From Arthrobacter agilis (GTDB lineage Bacteria > Actinomycetota > Actinomycetes > Actinomycetales > Micrococcaceae): a stretch of 64,000 bases of DNA. Both the position numbers and the translations under genes were made by a program. A model generated the notes under the pieces. That model was given only the letters and a program-made list of their open reading frames with translations. It did not search any database and was not told the origin of the DNA. Numbering within the stretch: the first letter of the stretch is position 1; every line of letters begins with the position of its first letter. The stretch is from NCBI RefSeq assembly GCF_030816075.1, contig NZ_JAUSXO010000001.1:2232001-2296000 (forward strand). Direction: 5' to 3'. Shown here one piece after another: positions 16,477 through 24,920 of this stretch.

Positions 16477-18066
16477 ATGGCGGGTGTGAGCACCGACGAC
16501 ACAGCACCCGCATCCGACATCCCCACCGACGCACCCGAGGGCCAGCCCCTCGCCGCCCGTAACGAGAACCGGTCGCAACGGCCCGATTCCGAGGCCTTCA
16601 AGGCGTTCATGGCCTCCCGCTGGGCACCGGCCTCGGACGACCTCCCGTCCGTCGCCCCCGTCGCGGAACACGCGGCCCGGCGGCGTCGCGCCGTCTCCGA
16701 CCGCTTCCCCGGCGAGCGCCTCGTGATCCCCGCCGGCCCCTTCAAGGTCCGCTCCAACGACACCGACTACCGGTACCGCCCGCACTCCGGGTTCGCGCAC
16801 CTGACGGGCCTGGGCCTCGACCACGAGCCGGACGCCGTGCTCGTCCTCGAACCCGTGGATCCCGGCACGGGCGACGACGGCGGGAACCACACCGCCACCC
16901 TGTACTTCCGGGAGCTCGCGGGACGCGACAGCGCCGAGTTCTACGCGAACGCCCGCTACGGCGAGTTCTGGATCGGGCAGCGCCTGTCCATGGCGCAGAT
17001 CAGGGCCCAGCTCGACCTCGAGACCGCGGACCTCGCCGAGCTCGAGGTGGCCATCACGAAGGACGCCGGCGTCCCCGCGATCGGCGGCGTCAGCATCCGC
17101 CTCCTCCGGGAGGTGGACCTGAACGCCGATGCGCTGGTGGACACGTCCCGCATCAACACCGGGGTGGACCTGGAGCAGGCCGACGCCCTCGACGCGGTGC
17201 TGGCCGAAGCGCTCTCCGAGCTGAGGCTCATCAAGGACGCATGGGAGGTCGAGCAGATGGAGGCCGCCGTGGCTGCCACCGTCAACGGCTTCCACGAAGT
17301 GATCCGGACGCTCCCCCGGGCCCTCACCCACCCGCGCGGCGAGCGCGTCGTCGAAGGGGCGTTCTTCACCCGGGCACGCGAGGAGGGCAACGACCTCGGC
17401 TACGACACCATCGCCGCCTCCGGCAACAACGCCACCACGCTGCACTGGATCCGCAACACGGGCCAGGTGAAGGCCGGGGACCTGCTCCTGCTCGACGCGG
17501 GCGTCGAGGCCGAGAGCCTGTACACCGCCGACATCACCAGGACACTCCCCGTCACCGGGCAGTACACCGAGATCCAGCGCAGGATCTACCAGGCGGTGCT
17601 CGACGCCGCCGACGCCGGTTTCGCCGCGGCGCAGCCGGGCCGGAAGTTCCGCGACATCCACACCGCCGCGGTCACCGTGCTCGCCGAGAACCTGGACGCG
17701 TGGGGCCTCCTGCCCGTCTCCCTCGAGGAGGCGTTGGCGCCCGAGGGCCAGCACCACCGCCGCTGGATGCCGCACGGCACGAGCCACCACCTCGGGATGG
17801 ACGTGCACGACTGCGCGCAGGCCAAACGGGAACTGTACCTGGACGGGATCCTCACCGAGGGCATGGTCTTCACCATCGAGCCGGGCCTGTACTTCAAGGC
17901 CGAGGACCTGGCGGTCCCCGAGGAGTACCGGGGTATCGGCGTGCGGATCGAGGACGACATCCTCATGACCGCCGACGGACCGGTGAACCTCAGTGCGGCC
18001 CTCCCCCGGGACCCCGACGACGTCGAGGCCTGGATCGCGGGCATCTGGGGCAGCACCGGCGAGTAG
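16477..18066 (+). CDS. pepP: Aminopeptidase P family protein (M24B, Xaa-Pro aminopeptidase)
   Basis: Cytoplasmic metallopeptidase removing N-terminal residues next to proline, 529 residues. The N-terminal domain holds DTDYRYRPHSGFAHLTG. The catalytic pita-bread domain has the five dimetal ligands: LLLLDAGVEAESLYTADITRT (both Asp), HGTSHHLGMDVHD (His), FTIEPGLYF (Glu) and GVRIEDDI (Glu). The frame is open far upstream, but ATG 16477 begins the coding-like part; a GTG at 16486 is an alternative. The Thr/Pro/Asp-rich first 40 residues are probably disordered. It is followed by a strong terminator. Confidence 0.93.
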   Translation: MAGVSTDDTAPASDIPTDAPEGQPLAARNENRSQRPDSEAFKAFMASRWAPASDDLPSVAPVAEHAARRRRAVSDRFPGERLVIPAGPFKVRSNDTDYRYRPHSGFAHLTGLGLDHEPDAVLVLEPVDPGTGDDGGNHTATLYFRELAGRDSAEFYANARYGEFWIGQRLSMAQIRAQLDLETADLAELEVAITKDAGVPAIGGVSIRLLREVDLNADALVDTSRINTGVDLEQADALDAVLAEALSELRLIKDAWEVEQMEAAVAATVNGFHEVIRTLPRALTHPRGERVVEGAFFTRAREEGNDLGYDTIAASGNNATTLHWIRNTGQVKAGDLLLLDAGVEAESLYTADITRTLPVTGQYTEIQRRIYQAVLDAADAGFAAAQPGRKFRDIHTAAVTVLAENLDAWGLLPVSLEEALAPEGQHHRRWMPHGTSHHLGMDVHDCAQAKRELYLDGILTEGMVFTIEPGLYFKAEDLAVPEEYRGIGVRIEDDILMTADGPVNLSAALPRDPDDVEAWIAGIWGSTGE

Positions 18067-18127
18067 CGCCACGCGGGCGGCCCCCGAGGGGTCGTCCGGA
18101 CGGCGCAGGCCGTAACACGAAGGCCCT

Positions 18128-18167
18128 AGCACGAAGGCCGGGACCCGAGGGTCCCGGCCTTCGTGCT
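18128..18167. terminator. Strong bidirectional terminator after pepP
   Basis: A perfect 19-bp inverted repeat (AGCACGAAGGCCGGGACCC and its complement) with only two bases between arms, so about 17-18 bp can pair in RNA. It lies between two convergent genes, 62 bases after pepP and 40 before the end of the leftward gene. Confidence 0.8.
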
Positions 18168-18206
18168 GCAGGCGGCCTCCGGAGGAGGCCCGGCGCGCAG
18201 GACCCG

Positions 18207-19172
18207 CTAGTGCGAGCCGCCCGCGGCCGAGGAGCCATGGCTGCCGGGGCGCTCGTCGTCCCCGGACCGGTCCGGGGCGGCTACCGCGTCAGGGCCGGCC
18301 TGCGCCGCTCCGTCCGGGCCCGCCGCCGGGGTTCCCACCGGCTGCTCCTCGACGCGCACGCCGTACTGGGGCCGGCCGTCCGGCAGATCGGGGAACTGGC
18401 CCCGGCGGGGTCCCGTGGTGCCGGGACCGGCGGTCTGGTCCTCGGACGGGACGGGCTGCCCCGGCTGACCCTGCTGACCCTGCTGGCCCTGCTGACCCTG
18501 CTGGCCCTGCTGACCCTGCTGGCCCTGCTGGCCCGCGTAGGGGTCATTCCATCCTGCGGGGCGCTCGGGAGTGTGCTGCTGGGGCGGCTGGGGCGGCTGG
18601 ACGGGAGCCTGTCCCTGTCCCTGCGGCTGCCCCCAGGCGGAGGGCGCCCCGCCCGGGTGCTGGGCCTGCCCGTTCATGGGCAGCTGCTGCAGGAGGCGCC
18701 GGGCCTCCGCGGCGAGGCTCGGCTCGACGATCACGTCGTAGCTGGTGGCGATGACCTGGCTCGTCGAGGTGAAGTCACGCCGCCCGCGCTGGAACGTGTA
18801 GGTCAGCACGCCGAAGAGCAGCCAGAAGATGGCGCCCAGGGCGATCGAGGAGGTGATGGTGATCCCGGTCTCGCTCCCGGCGAACAGGCTCAGGATCAGC
18901 CCGACGAAGAGGCCGAACCAGGCGCCGGTCGCGGCACTGCCGAGCGCCACGCGCGGATAGGTCAGGCGCCCCGTCACCCGCTCGACGGTCTTGAGGTCGT
19001 TGCCGATGATCGCCACACGCTGGACGGCGAACTTGTTGTCCGCGAGGTAGTCCACGGCTTTCTGGGCATCGAGGTAGCTCGTGTACCGGCCGATGGTCTC
19101 GCCCGTGGGCAGCACCCGGCCCAGATCGCGGGAGGCAGTGGTTCCAAGTGGTGGTGTCGACATGGTGTCCAT
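18207..19172 (-). CDS. General-stress-type membrane protein with GQQ repeats
   Basis: A 321-residue protein. The first 65 residues resemble the YflT/general stress domain: a short alpha/beta unit with IGRYTSYLDAQKAVDYLADN and QRVAIIGNDL. Two transmembrane segments follow (about residues 78-99 and 103-122). The C-terminal half is low-complexity, rich in Gln, Pro and Gly, with seven GQQ tandem units, and probably disordered. A second ATG at 19163 is possible; the first has AGG five bases before it. The function is unknown; the fold and membrane segments suggest a stress-linked membrane role. Confidence 0.75.
   Translation of the reverse strand: MDTMSTPPLGTTASRDLGRVLPTGETIGRYTSYLDAQKAVDYLADNKFAVQRVAIIGNDLKTVERVTGRLTYPRVALGSAATGAWFGLFVGLILSLFAGSETGITITSSIALGAIFWLLFGVLTYTFQRGRRDFTSTSQVIATSYDVIVEPSLAAEARRLLQQLPMNGQAQHPGGAPSAWGQPQGQGQAPVQPPQPPQQHTPERPAGWNDPYAGQQGQQGQQGQQGQQGQQGQQGQPGQPVPSEDQTAGPGTTGPRRGQFPDLPDGRPQYGVRVEEQPVGTPAAGPDGAAQAGPDAVAAPDRSGDDERPGSHGSSAAGGSH
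18471..18533. repeat. 9-bp tandem repeat inside the stress-protein gene
   Basis: Seven 9-base units alternating mostly between CTGCTGACC and CTGCTGGCC, coding on the minus strand for (Gly-Gln-Gln)7. Copy-number changes would keep the reading frame, so the length of the disordered tail may vary between strains. Confidence 0.85.
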
Positions 19173-19274
19173 TCTTGCCTAACGCCTGCGACCGCGGGAG
19201 GGTTCTCCCGGGGGACGCCCTCCCGGGCGGCCGGGGGGCCCTGAGGCGATGCCGTCCGAGCCCCCCGCGCCCGA

Positions 19275-19280
19275 TAGCCT
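19275..19280 (+). promoter_or_regulatory. -10 box of the MgtE-N gene (leaderless)
   Basis: TAGCCT lies exactly six bases before the GTG start at 19287, and no ribosome-binding site is visible. This matches the leaderless pattern of this genome. Confidence 0.5.
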
Positions 19281-19286
19281 AGAGCT

Positions 19287-20570
19287 GTGACTACCAACCC
19301 CACCCGCGTCTTCGTCGCCCGGCTCCTGGGCCTCGACGTGTTCGACCCGCTCGGCGACCGCCTGGGCCGCCTGCGGGATGCCGTCGTGCTCGACCGCGGC
19401 CCCACCAGGACGCCGCAGGTCGTGGGTCTCGTGGTCGAGGTGCCCGGCAAGAAGCGCGTCTTCGTCCCCATGACGCGCATCACGTCGATGGACCCGTCGC
19501 AGATCATCTGCACCGGCCTGGTCAACCTCCGCCGCTTCGAGCAGCGCGGTGCCGAGATGCTCGTCGTCGCGGAACTCTTCGACCGCCGGCTCACGCTCCG
19601 CGACGGCAGCGGCAGCGCCGTCGTCGAGGACATCGCGATGGAACGCAACCGGGCGGGCGACTGGCACGTCTCCCAGCTGTTCGTCCGCCGCGGCGGCGCG
19701 GTGTCACCCCTGCGCGGGCTGCGCCGGGGTGGCGAGCGGCTCATCATCGACTGGCTCGACGCCTTCCACGGCACCACGGACGAACCGCAGGGCGCCACCC
19801 AGTTCGTCGCGCAGCACGACGACCTCAAGCCCGCCGACTTCGCCGAGGCGATGCACGAGATGAACGACAAGCGGCGCCTCGAGGTGGCGGGCGAGCTGCA
19901 GGACGACCGCCTCGCCGACATCCTGCAGGAACTGCCCGACGACGACCAGGTCCAGATCCTCACGTCCCTCACGCGTGAACGCGCGGCTGACGTGCTCGAG
20001 GAGATGGACCCCGACGACGCGGCCGACCTCCTCAACGAACTGCCCGACGCGCAGAAGGAGGAGCTGCTCCAGCTCATGGAGCCCGACGACGCCGAGGACG
20101 TGCGCCGCCTCCTCGAGTACGAGGAGGGGACGGCCGGTTCGCTCATGACCACCGTGCCGGTGATCCTGCCCCCGGAGGCGACCGTCGCCGAGGCCCTCGC
20201 GCATGTGCGGCGCGAGGAGCTGACCCCCGCCCTCGCCTCGTCGATCTTCGTGTGCAGGCCTCCGCTGGAGACGCCGACGGGACGCTACCTCGGCGTCGTG
20301 CACATCCAGCAGCTCCTGCGGTATCCGCCGCCGGAGCCGCTCGGCAACATCATCGACACCGACCTGGAGGCCGTCGGCGACCAGGCCGACGTGAGCGAGG
20401 TCTCGAGGATCCTCGCGACCTACAACCTGAACTCCCTGCCCGTCGTGAACACGGAGGGGCGCCTCGTGGGCGCCGTGACGGTCGACGACGTGCTGGACCA
20501 CCTGCTGCCCGACGACTGGCGGGCACAGGACGACACACCGGGACTGAAACGAGGTGACCGCCGTGGCTGA
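19287..20570 (+). CDS. PRC-barrel / MgtE N-terminal / CBS-pair protein without a channel domain
   Basis: A 427-residue soluble protein. An N-terminal PRC-barrel-like part (residues about 1-150) precedes an MgtE intracellular helical domain, recognisable by DDRLADILQELPDDDQVQIL, AADVLEEMDPDDAADLL and EEGTAGSLMTT. Two CBS motifs follow (about 290-415), ending SLPVVNTEGRLVGAVTVDDVL. The five-helix Mg2+ channel of true MgtE is absent, so it cannot transport by itself and may act as a Mg2+ or nucleotide sensor. The DUF1003 membrane-protein gene overlaps its 3' end by eight bases and mrp follows, so the three form one operon. Confidence 0.85.
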   Translation: MTTNPTRVFVARLLGLDVFDPLGDRLGRLRDAVVLDRGPTRTPQVVGLVVEVPGKKRVFVPMTRITSMDPSQIICTGLVNLRRFEQRGAEMLVVAELFDRRLTLRDGSGSAVVEDIAMERNRAGDWHVSQLFVRRGGAVSPLRGLRRGGERLIIDWLDAFHGTTDEPQGATQFVAQHDDLKPADFAEAMHEMNDKRRLEVAGELQDDRLADILQELPDDDQVQILTSLTRERAADVLEEMDPDDAADLLNELPDAQKEELLQLMEPDDAEDVRRLLEYEEGTAGSLMTTVPVILPPEATVAEALAHVRREELTPALASSIFVCRPPLETPTGRYLGVVHIQQLLRYPPPEPLGNIIDTDLEAVGDQADVSEVSRILATYNLNSLPVVNTEGRLVGAVTVDDVLDHLLPDDWRAQDDTPGLKRGDRRG

Positions 20571-21162
20571 GAAGACGAGGTCGAATTCGAGTGGACTGGA
20601 CACCCCCAGGGAGGCGCGGAAGCGGTTCCTGCTGAGGCCGCGGCCCAACCCGGACCGTTTCGGGAGCGCGACGGAGAACTTCGCCCGGTTCATGGGCACC
20701 CCGCAGTTCCTGCTGTACATGACCATCTTCTGCCTGATCTGGCTGGCCTGGAACACGTTCGCGCCGGAGAACGCCCGCTTCGACAGTGCGGCGCTCGGCT
20801 TCACGGCCCTGACGCTCATGCTGTCCCTGCAGGCCTCCTACGCCGCCCCCCTGCTGCTCCTCGCCCAGAACCGCCAGGACGACCGGGACAGGGTGTCGCT
20901 GCGGCAGGACCGGCAGCGCGCCGAACGCAACCTCTCGGACACCGAGTACCTGACCCGGGAGATCGCCGAGCTGCGCATCGCCCTGCGCGAGGTCGCGACG
21001 CGCGACTACGTGCGCTCGGAGCTCCGCTCGGTCCTCGAGGAGCTGATCGAGGCGACCGACGGGCAGGAGCTGGTCCTGCAGAAGCGGAAACCCCGCAAAC
21101 CGTCCGAGAACACCGTGACGCTCCCGAAGGTGCAGCCCACCGGGAGGAAACCGTCCCGGTGA
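20563..21162 (+). CDS. DUF1003 membrane protein
   Basis: About 199 residues. Two hydrophobic helices (FLLYMTIFCLIWLAWNTF and a following LGFTALTLMLSLQASYAAP segment) match DUF1003, followed by a cytoplasmic helical tail containing NRQDDRDRVSLRQDRQRAE, probably a coiled coil. The GTG at 20563 is favoured because GAGGTGA sits six bases upstream; a GTG at 20554 is possible. It overlaps the preceding MgtE-N gene by eight bases and mrp by four (GTGA). The function of the family is unknown; here it may be the membrane partner of the MgtE-N/CBS protein. Confidence 0.83.
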   Translation: MAEKTRSNSSGLDTPREARKRFLLRPRPNPDRFGSATENFARFMGTPQFLLYMTIFCLIWLAWNTFAPENARFDSAALGFTALTLMLSLQASYAAPLLLLAQNRQDDRDRVSLRQDRQRAERNLSDTEYLTREIAELRIALREVATRDYVRSELRSVLEELIEATDGQELVLQKRKPRKPSENTVTLPKVQPTGRKPSR

Positions 21163-22291
21163 CACGTGACCTGCCCGCCGAGGCGGCCGTCCGCGCAGCG
21201 CTGGCCACGGTGATCGACCCCGAACTGCGCCGCCCGCTCGATGAACTCGGGATGCTCGAGTCCGTGTCCATCGACGGCGGGACCGTGCGCGTCCGGGTGC
21301 TCCTGACCATCGCCGGCTGCCCGCTGCGTGACTCGATCCGGCGGGACACCGAGGCCGCGCTCGCGGGCGTCGACGGCGTGGACCGCGTCGAGGTCGAGCT
21401 CGGCGTGATGGACCAGGCGCAGCGGGACGCACTGAAGGAACGCCTGAAGGGTGCCGGCGGGCGTCGCGGCATACCGTTCAACGAGCCCGTCGTCGCTCAC
21501 GCGCGTGTACGCCGTCGCCAGCGGCAAGGGCGGCGTCGGGAAGTCCAGCGTGACCGTCAACCTGGCGGCCGCCCTGGCCGCGCAGGGGCTCCGGGTGGGC
21601 ATCGTGGACGCGGACGTCTACGGCTTCTCCGTCCCCGCCCTGATGGGCATCACGCAGCAGCCCACACGCGTGGACGAGCTGATCCTCCCGCCGGTGGCGC
21701 ACGGCGTGAAGGTGATCTCCATCGGGATGTTCGTGGAGGGCAACCAGCCCATCTCCTGGCGCGGACCGATGCTGCACCGGGCGCTGGAGCAATTCCTCAC
21801 CGACGTGTACTTCGGCGACCTCGACGTGCTCTTCCTCGACCTGCCGCCGGGCACCGGGGACATCGCCATCTCGGTGGCTCAGCTGCTGCCCTCGTCCGAA
21901 CTCCTGGTGGTCACCACGCCGCAGAGCGCAGCGGCCGATGTCGCCGAGCGGGCCGGGGCCATGGCGGCCCAGACCGGGCAACGCGTCCGCCGGCGTCATC
22001 GAGAACATGTCCTGGCTCGGGCTGCCCGACGGCGGTCGGCTCGAGCTCTTCGGCGCGGGGGGCGGAAGCACCGTCGCAGCGCGCCTGTCCGCGACACTCG
22101 GCGCCCAGGTCCCGCTGCTCGGCAGCATCCCGCTGGAGGTGTCGCTCCGCGAGGGCGGCGACGCCGGCACGCCGCTGGTGCTCGGCGGGGGCGACTCGGC
22201 GGCGCGGGAGGAGCTCCTGGCCATCGCGTCGGCGCTCGCGCGCCGACCCCGCGGGCTGGAGGGCCTGAAGCTTCCCGTCAGCGTGCGCTGA
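21159..22291 (+). CDS. mrp: Mrp/ApbC iron-sulfur carrier ATPase, two frame breaks
   Basis: Iron-sulfur cluster carrier protein of the Mrp/NBP35 P-loop family. The N-terminal MIP18-like domain (VIDPELRRPLDELGM) is in one frame, the ATPase core in the next (AVASGKGGVGKSSVTVNLA, then DADVYGFS and FLDLPPGTGD), and the C-terminal part (GVIENMSWL to the stop) in the third. Deleting one C from 21486-21488 and one from 21987-21988 gives a single 376-residue protein of normal length and sequence (NEPSSLTRVYAV and GQRVAGVIENMS at the joins). Start GTG 21159 overlaps the DUF1003 stop. Either the base calls are wrong at two sites or the gene is inactive. Confidence 0.87.
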
Positions 22292-22349
22292 GCCGACCGG
22301 CGCCGACGGTCAGGGCACGAGGGTCAGGGAATGACGGTCCCGGTGCCGA

Positions 22350-22376
22350 CAGCCCGGGCGCCTCGGACTCGGGCTG
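22350..22376. terminator. Possible weak terminator between mrp and tatB
   Basis: A 7-bp stem (CAGCCCG / CGGGCTG) with a 13-base loop lies in the 140-bp gap between the convergent mrp and tatB genes. There is no T-tract. The rest of the gap holds no evident gene. Confidence 0.35.
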
Positions 22377-22432
22377 CTGTGGACCGGCCCGTCCGGCAGG
22401 CCGTAGGCCGCCTGATCCGGGGGGGGAGGGTG

Positions 22433-22852
22433 CTAGGTCGCCTCGCGGTCGTACGGTGCGGCCTGCCCGGCCTCCAGCCGGGGACCGAGCGGGACGGACA
22501 CGGTGGGGCGGGTGGCGCCCGTCGCCGCGGTGGGAGCGGCAGCGGCAGTGACCACGGGTTTGGGGGCGTTCGGGCTCACCGGCTTGAAGACGTCCTCGAT
22601 GTCGTCGAGGAGAGCTTCCTTGATGATGCGCCGGGGATCGTACTGGCGTGGGTCGAGCTTGCGCCAGTCCACCTCGTCCAGCTCCGGGCCCACTTCCTCC
22701 CTCAGCTGCTCGCGCGCTCCGGTCGCCATGCGCCGCAGTCCCTTGACGAGCCGCGCGAGCTGGGCGGCGTACTCCGGAAGCCGCTCCGGGCCGAGCACCA
22801 CGACGGCGATGATCGCCAGGACCACGAGTTCGAGGCCGTTGATTCCCAACAC
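22433..22852 (-). CDS. tatB: Twin-arginine translocase subunit TatB
   Basis: Membrane component of the Tat folded-protein export pathway, 139 residues. It has the standard TatA/B layout: an N-terminal transmembrane helix (GLELVVLAIIAVVVLGPERLP), the hinge Gly-Pro, an amphipathic helix (YAAQLARLVKGLRRM), and an acidic-to-Ala/Pro-rich C-terminal tail. The Glu early in the helix and the long tail favour TatB over TatA. The GTG at 22852 is the start. It lies downstream of the sigE/anti-sigma pair in the usual actinobacterial order. Confidence 0.88.
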   Translation of the reverse strand: MLGINGLELVVLAIIAVVVLGPERLPEYAAQLARLVKGLRRMATGAREQLREEVGPELDEVDWRKLDPRQYDPRRIIKEALLDDIEDVFKPVSPNAPKPVVTAAAAPTAATGATRPTVSVPLGPRLEAGQAAPYDREAT

Positions 22853-22960
22853 GTGAAAAGACTACCTTTCCGGCCGGCGCCGGCCACATTCGCCGGTGCC
22901 CCTGGACAGCCGGCGGACCGGGGCCACCGACGGTCCACGTCTGCGCGCCCCGTCGGCCAC

Positions 22961-23947
22961 CTACCCGCCGTCGCCCTCCGGGTGGGTGATCCGAGACAGG
23001 CCCCGGATGATGCGGGCCATCATCGAATCGTCCTGTCCCTGCGGTGACAGCGACAGCTGGGCGTGCTCCGTCGCGACGAGCTGATTGAGCGTCTGCGGCA
23101 TCGCGGCCGCCGGCAGGTCCGAGACCACGGTGTAGGTGACCGTGGGGCTGTCGAGGACCACCTGCCAGGGCTCGCCCGAGCGCACCCAGATGTCGCGATC
23201 GGCACCGCCGATGTGCTCGAAGCCGTCCGAGCTCACGGGACTGCCGGTCACGGCGTTCAGGGGTGGCTCGTCCAGGCCGCCGGCGTCGCCGACCTTCCTC
23301 TGTTCGTAGACCGTGACGGTGTCGCCGTCGTTCTCGAGGACCAGTTCGAGGGTGGGCCTGCCACCGACGGTGATGCCCTCGGCGCTCTGCAGGGTGAATC
23401 CGAGCGACTCGAGTTCGGGGCAGTACCAGCCGCCCTCCCGGAGCGTCTCGAGCTGGCCGGTGTCGAGGTACGTGGGCGTCTGCGGGGCCACCGAGTCCCA
23501 TCCGGCGCGGAGCGCGGTGGCCCCCCGGGCGCCCTCCGCCGTCACCGGGACGGCCTCCGATCCGACGACGTAGGCCGCGGCGAGCACACTGGCCGCGGCG
23601 ACGGCGGACCCGCCCGCCAGGACCAGCGTGCGGTGGCGGCGTCGCGGCGCCGTGCGCTCGTGGTGGGCTCGTACGAAGGCCGCGCTCGAGCCGGTGCGCT
23701 CCTCGCGCTCGGCAGAGGACCTGGGGGTGGAGCCGGAGCCCACGTGCGGAGAGAGGAGGCGCTGCTGGAAGCCGGGGTCCGGCGACGGATTCCGAAGGCC
23801 CAGCAGGGCGCTCTTGAGGCTCCGGAGGCGGGCGACCGACGCCGTGCACGACGCACAGCGGGAGACGTGCCGTTCCACGGCGATCCGCCGCCGATCGGAC
23901 AACTCGCCGTCCACGAGGTCCTGGAGCGAACGATGAGGATGAAGCAT
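22961..23947 (-). CDS. Anti-sigma factor, zinc-finger (ZAS) type
   Basis: A 328-residue membrane-anchored anti-sigma factor, probably for the neighbouring SigE. The N-terminal ZAS domain has the zinc motif ERHVSRCASC (HxxxCxxC), preceded by the usual HRSLQDLVDGEL helix. A transmembrane segment follows (about residues 108-127, LVLAGGSAVAAASVLAAAYVVG), and then a large extracytoplasmic domain of about 200 residues. It starts five bases after the sigE stop, so the two are translated together. The extracytoplasmic domain probably receives the envelope signal. Confidence 0.88.
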   Translation of the reverse strand: MLHPHRSLQDLVDGELSDRRRIAVERHVSRCASCTASVARLRSLKSALLGLRNPSPDPGFQQRLLSPHVGSGSTPRSSAEREERTGSSAAFVRAHHERTAPRRRHRTLVLAGGSAVAAASVLAAAYVVGSEAVPVTAEGARGATALRAGWDSVAPQTPTYLDTGQLETLREGGWYCPELESLGFTLQSAEGITVGGRPTLELVLENDGDTVTVYEQRKVGDAGGLDEPPLNAVTGSPVSSDGFEHIGGADRDIWVRSGEPWQVVLDSPTVTYTVVSDLPAAAMPQTLNQLVATEHAQLSLSPQGQDDSMMARIIRGLSRITHPEGDGG

Positions 23948-23952
23948 CGGTC

Positions 23953-24603
23953 CTAGCCCAGGCCGGCGATCCGTGGGACTCCGAGGGCGGCGCCGGTCCC
24001 GCCGGAGCTGCGCGGATCACGGTGGGCGAGCTTCTCCCGCAGCATCGTGCGTCCGCGGTGGATGCGGGAGCGGACGGTGCCGAGCTTCACGCCGAGCACC
24101 TGCGCCACCTCGTCGTAGGCGAGGCCCTCCAGGTCACAGAGCACGACGGCGGCACGGAAGTCCGGCGGGAGTTCCTCGAGGGCGGCCTGCACATCGATGT
24201 CGAGGTTGTTGAACTCGAAGCTCCGCTCGGGGCCGGGGTGCTTGCTGGGGAGGCGGCTCTCCGCCTCCTCCGTGAGACCGTCGAAGCGGATGCGGGTCTT
24301 GCGCCGGGCCTGGTCGAGGAAGAGGTTGGTGGTGATGCGGTGCAGCCAGCCGTCGAGCGTGCCGGGCTTGAAGTTGGCGAGGGACCGGAACACCCTGACG
24401 AAGACCTCCTGGGTGAGGTCCTCGGCGTCGAACCGGTTACCGGTGAGCCGGTAGGCCAGGCGGTAGACCTTCGGTGAGTACGTGGTGACGACTTCCTCCC
24501 ACGACGGCGCGACCCACGGGTTGCCGTGCTCGTCCAGAATGGGCGCGTCCGCTTCGGAGACCGCCTCCACGGCGGCTCGTGCCGCCTTAACGCTAGACAT
24601 CAT
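23953..24603 (-). CDS. sigE: ECF RNA polymerase sigma factor SigE
   Basis: Extracytoplasmic-function sigma factor, 216 residues. Region 2 is [30 protein letters not shown], with [17 protein letters not shown] closing region 2.4. Region 4 is [19 protein letters not shown], with the helix-turn-helix [26 protein letters not shown]. The N-terminal 35-residue extension is typical of actinobacterial SigE. The adjoining zinc anti-sigma gene and the downstream tatB/mrp match the SigE locus of mycobacteria and relatives, where SigE answers cell-envelope stress. A GAAGGGGG lies just before the ATG. I could not identify a clear self-type promoter. Confidence 0.92.
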   Translation of the reverse strand: MMSSVKAARAAVEAVSEADAPILDEHGNPWVAPSWEEVVTTYSPKVYRLAYRLTGNRFDAEDLTQEVFVRVFRSLANFKPGTLDGWLHRITTNLFLDQARRKTRIRFDGLTEEAESRLPSKHPGPERSFEFNNLDIDVQAALEELPPDFRAAVVLCDLEGLAYDEVAQVLGVKLGTVRSRIHRGRTMLREKLAHRDPRSSGGTGAALGVPRIAGLG

Positions 24604-24920
24604 GTACCCCTTCTCGCGGCGAATCCCGATCGGATCCTGCTCTCGCCCGGGGGCTTCGAGCAGTGATACCGGGGATTCGGGACTGCCTTGACGACGGATG
24701 TCCCGAGTAAAAAGTCTTTCCCACCAAGCTGGGAGCCCGCTGGTAGCAGCATGGATATTGTGCGGGCTCCGACGGCAGGACCAGCGGCCCTACGCGCCCT
24801 GCCCCTCCCCTGTTCCTCCGCCGGACAGCTCGCATGGAAGGAGGTGCACGCCGCACAGTAGTGTTGACGCGGGGCCCCGACAGCCCGCACCACCTCCCGC
24901 GAACCACAGAACGGATGCCG
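24604..24920. promoter_or_regulatory. Divergent regulatory region of sigE and the O-methyltransferase
   Basis: This 317-base stretch carries no supported gene. Toward the methyltransferase, TAGTGT (24859-24864) could be a -10 with a leader of about 50 bases. An AAGGAGG (24839-24845) has no start codon suitably placed in the gene's frame. Toward sigE only the ribosome site is clear, together with an A/T-rich patch around 24715-24725. Confidence 0.35.

Noticed and set aside
18471..18533. CRISPR-like array at the 9-bp repeats
   Set aside because: The units are contiguous, have no spacers and are in-frame codons of a protein tail.
21480..21995. Programmed ribosomal frameshifting in mrp
   Set aside because: There is no slippery heptamer or matching downstream structure, and two successive +1 shifts in a housekeeping gene are unlikely.
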